From Sulfitobacter sp. (GTDB taxonomy: Bacteria; Pseudomonadota; Alphaproteobacteria; Rhodobacterales; Rhodobacteraceae): DNA of 6,692 nucleotides. The first letter of the stretch is position 1. The number at the start of each line of letters is the position of its first letter. The stretch lies in NCBI GenBank assembly GCA_024636405.1, contig JAGXHC010000054.1:1-6692 (forward strand), given 5' to 3'. The notes under the pieces are model-generated. The model had not been told where the DNA came from. It made no database searches and saw only the letters and a program-made list of their open reading frames with translations. This document shows, in pieces, positions 6,618 through 6,692 of this stretch. The translations under genes and the position numbers were made by a program.

Positions 6618-6692
6618 GGACTTTGCGGCGGCGCGGCATCATTTTGTACCGCCATGCGCAGCCGGGATGAAGCGGCACCAAAAACCGCAAAC
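6618..6692. other. Right-edge segment, no assignable gene
   Basis: Seventy-five bases follow the second Hint gene. There is no clear terminator: GGCGG near 6626 could pair with CCGCC near 6649, but no T-run follows. A plus-strand ATG at 6654 opens a frame that runs off the edge (MRSRDEAAPKTAN) without a ribosome binding site. On the minus strand two frames enter from the edge and stop at 6639 and 6590; either could be the end of a leftward gene. The sequence is too short to decide. Confidence 0.4.

Noticed and set aside
6352..6690. Minus-strand frame opposite the end of the second Hint gene
   Set aside because: Most of it is antisense to a supported gene, and the Arg/Pro/Cys-rich product has no recognisable feature.

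Overview
The window looks like chromosomal DNA of a marine Rhodobacterales alphaproteobacterium (roseobacter type). This is inferred from the high GC content, the style of the DapE and RNase R proteins, and the two Hint-domain proteins of a kind I associate with that group. No rRNA, tRNA, CRISPR array or insertion sequence is visible.

Left half (1-3668, minus strand): four tightly packed genes read leftward in the order dapE, a 30-codon ORF, a DUF2064/TIGR04282 glycosyltransferase-like gene, and rnr (RNase R, cut by the left edge). The 30-codon ORF shares a GTGA start/stop overlap with the gene on each side. The next gene's stop codon is 5 nt from the rnr start. This looks like one transcript with translational coupling, joining lysine/peptidoglycan precursor synthesis (dapE), an orphan nucleotidyl/glycosyl transferase and RNA turnover.

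Middle (3669-3937): a divergent control region between dapE and the rightward genes. It holds a short hairpin, a CTTAAC/GTTAAG dyad, a GTTAA direct repeat and a three-copy GCTGT tandem repeat. I could not fix a promoter.

Right half (3938-6617, plus strand): two genes 4 nt apart that form a tandem Hint pair. The first combines a choice-of-anchor L domain, an Ig/cadherin-like linker and a Hint_2 domain that keeps the nucleophile Cys and the block-B His. The second has an unassigned N-terminal domain and a recognisably homologous Hint domain in which both residues are replaced (Cys to Thr, His to Gln). The two also share a similar C-terminal tail. The pair resembles a self-processing surface or secreted protein beside a catalytically dead relative, and is the most interesting part of the window. 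The last 75 bases hold no gene I can identify.
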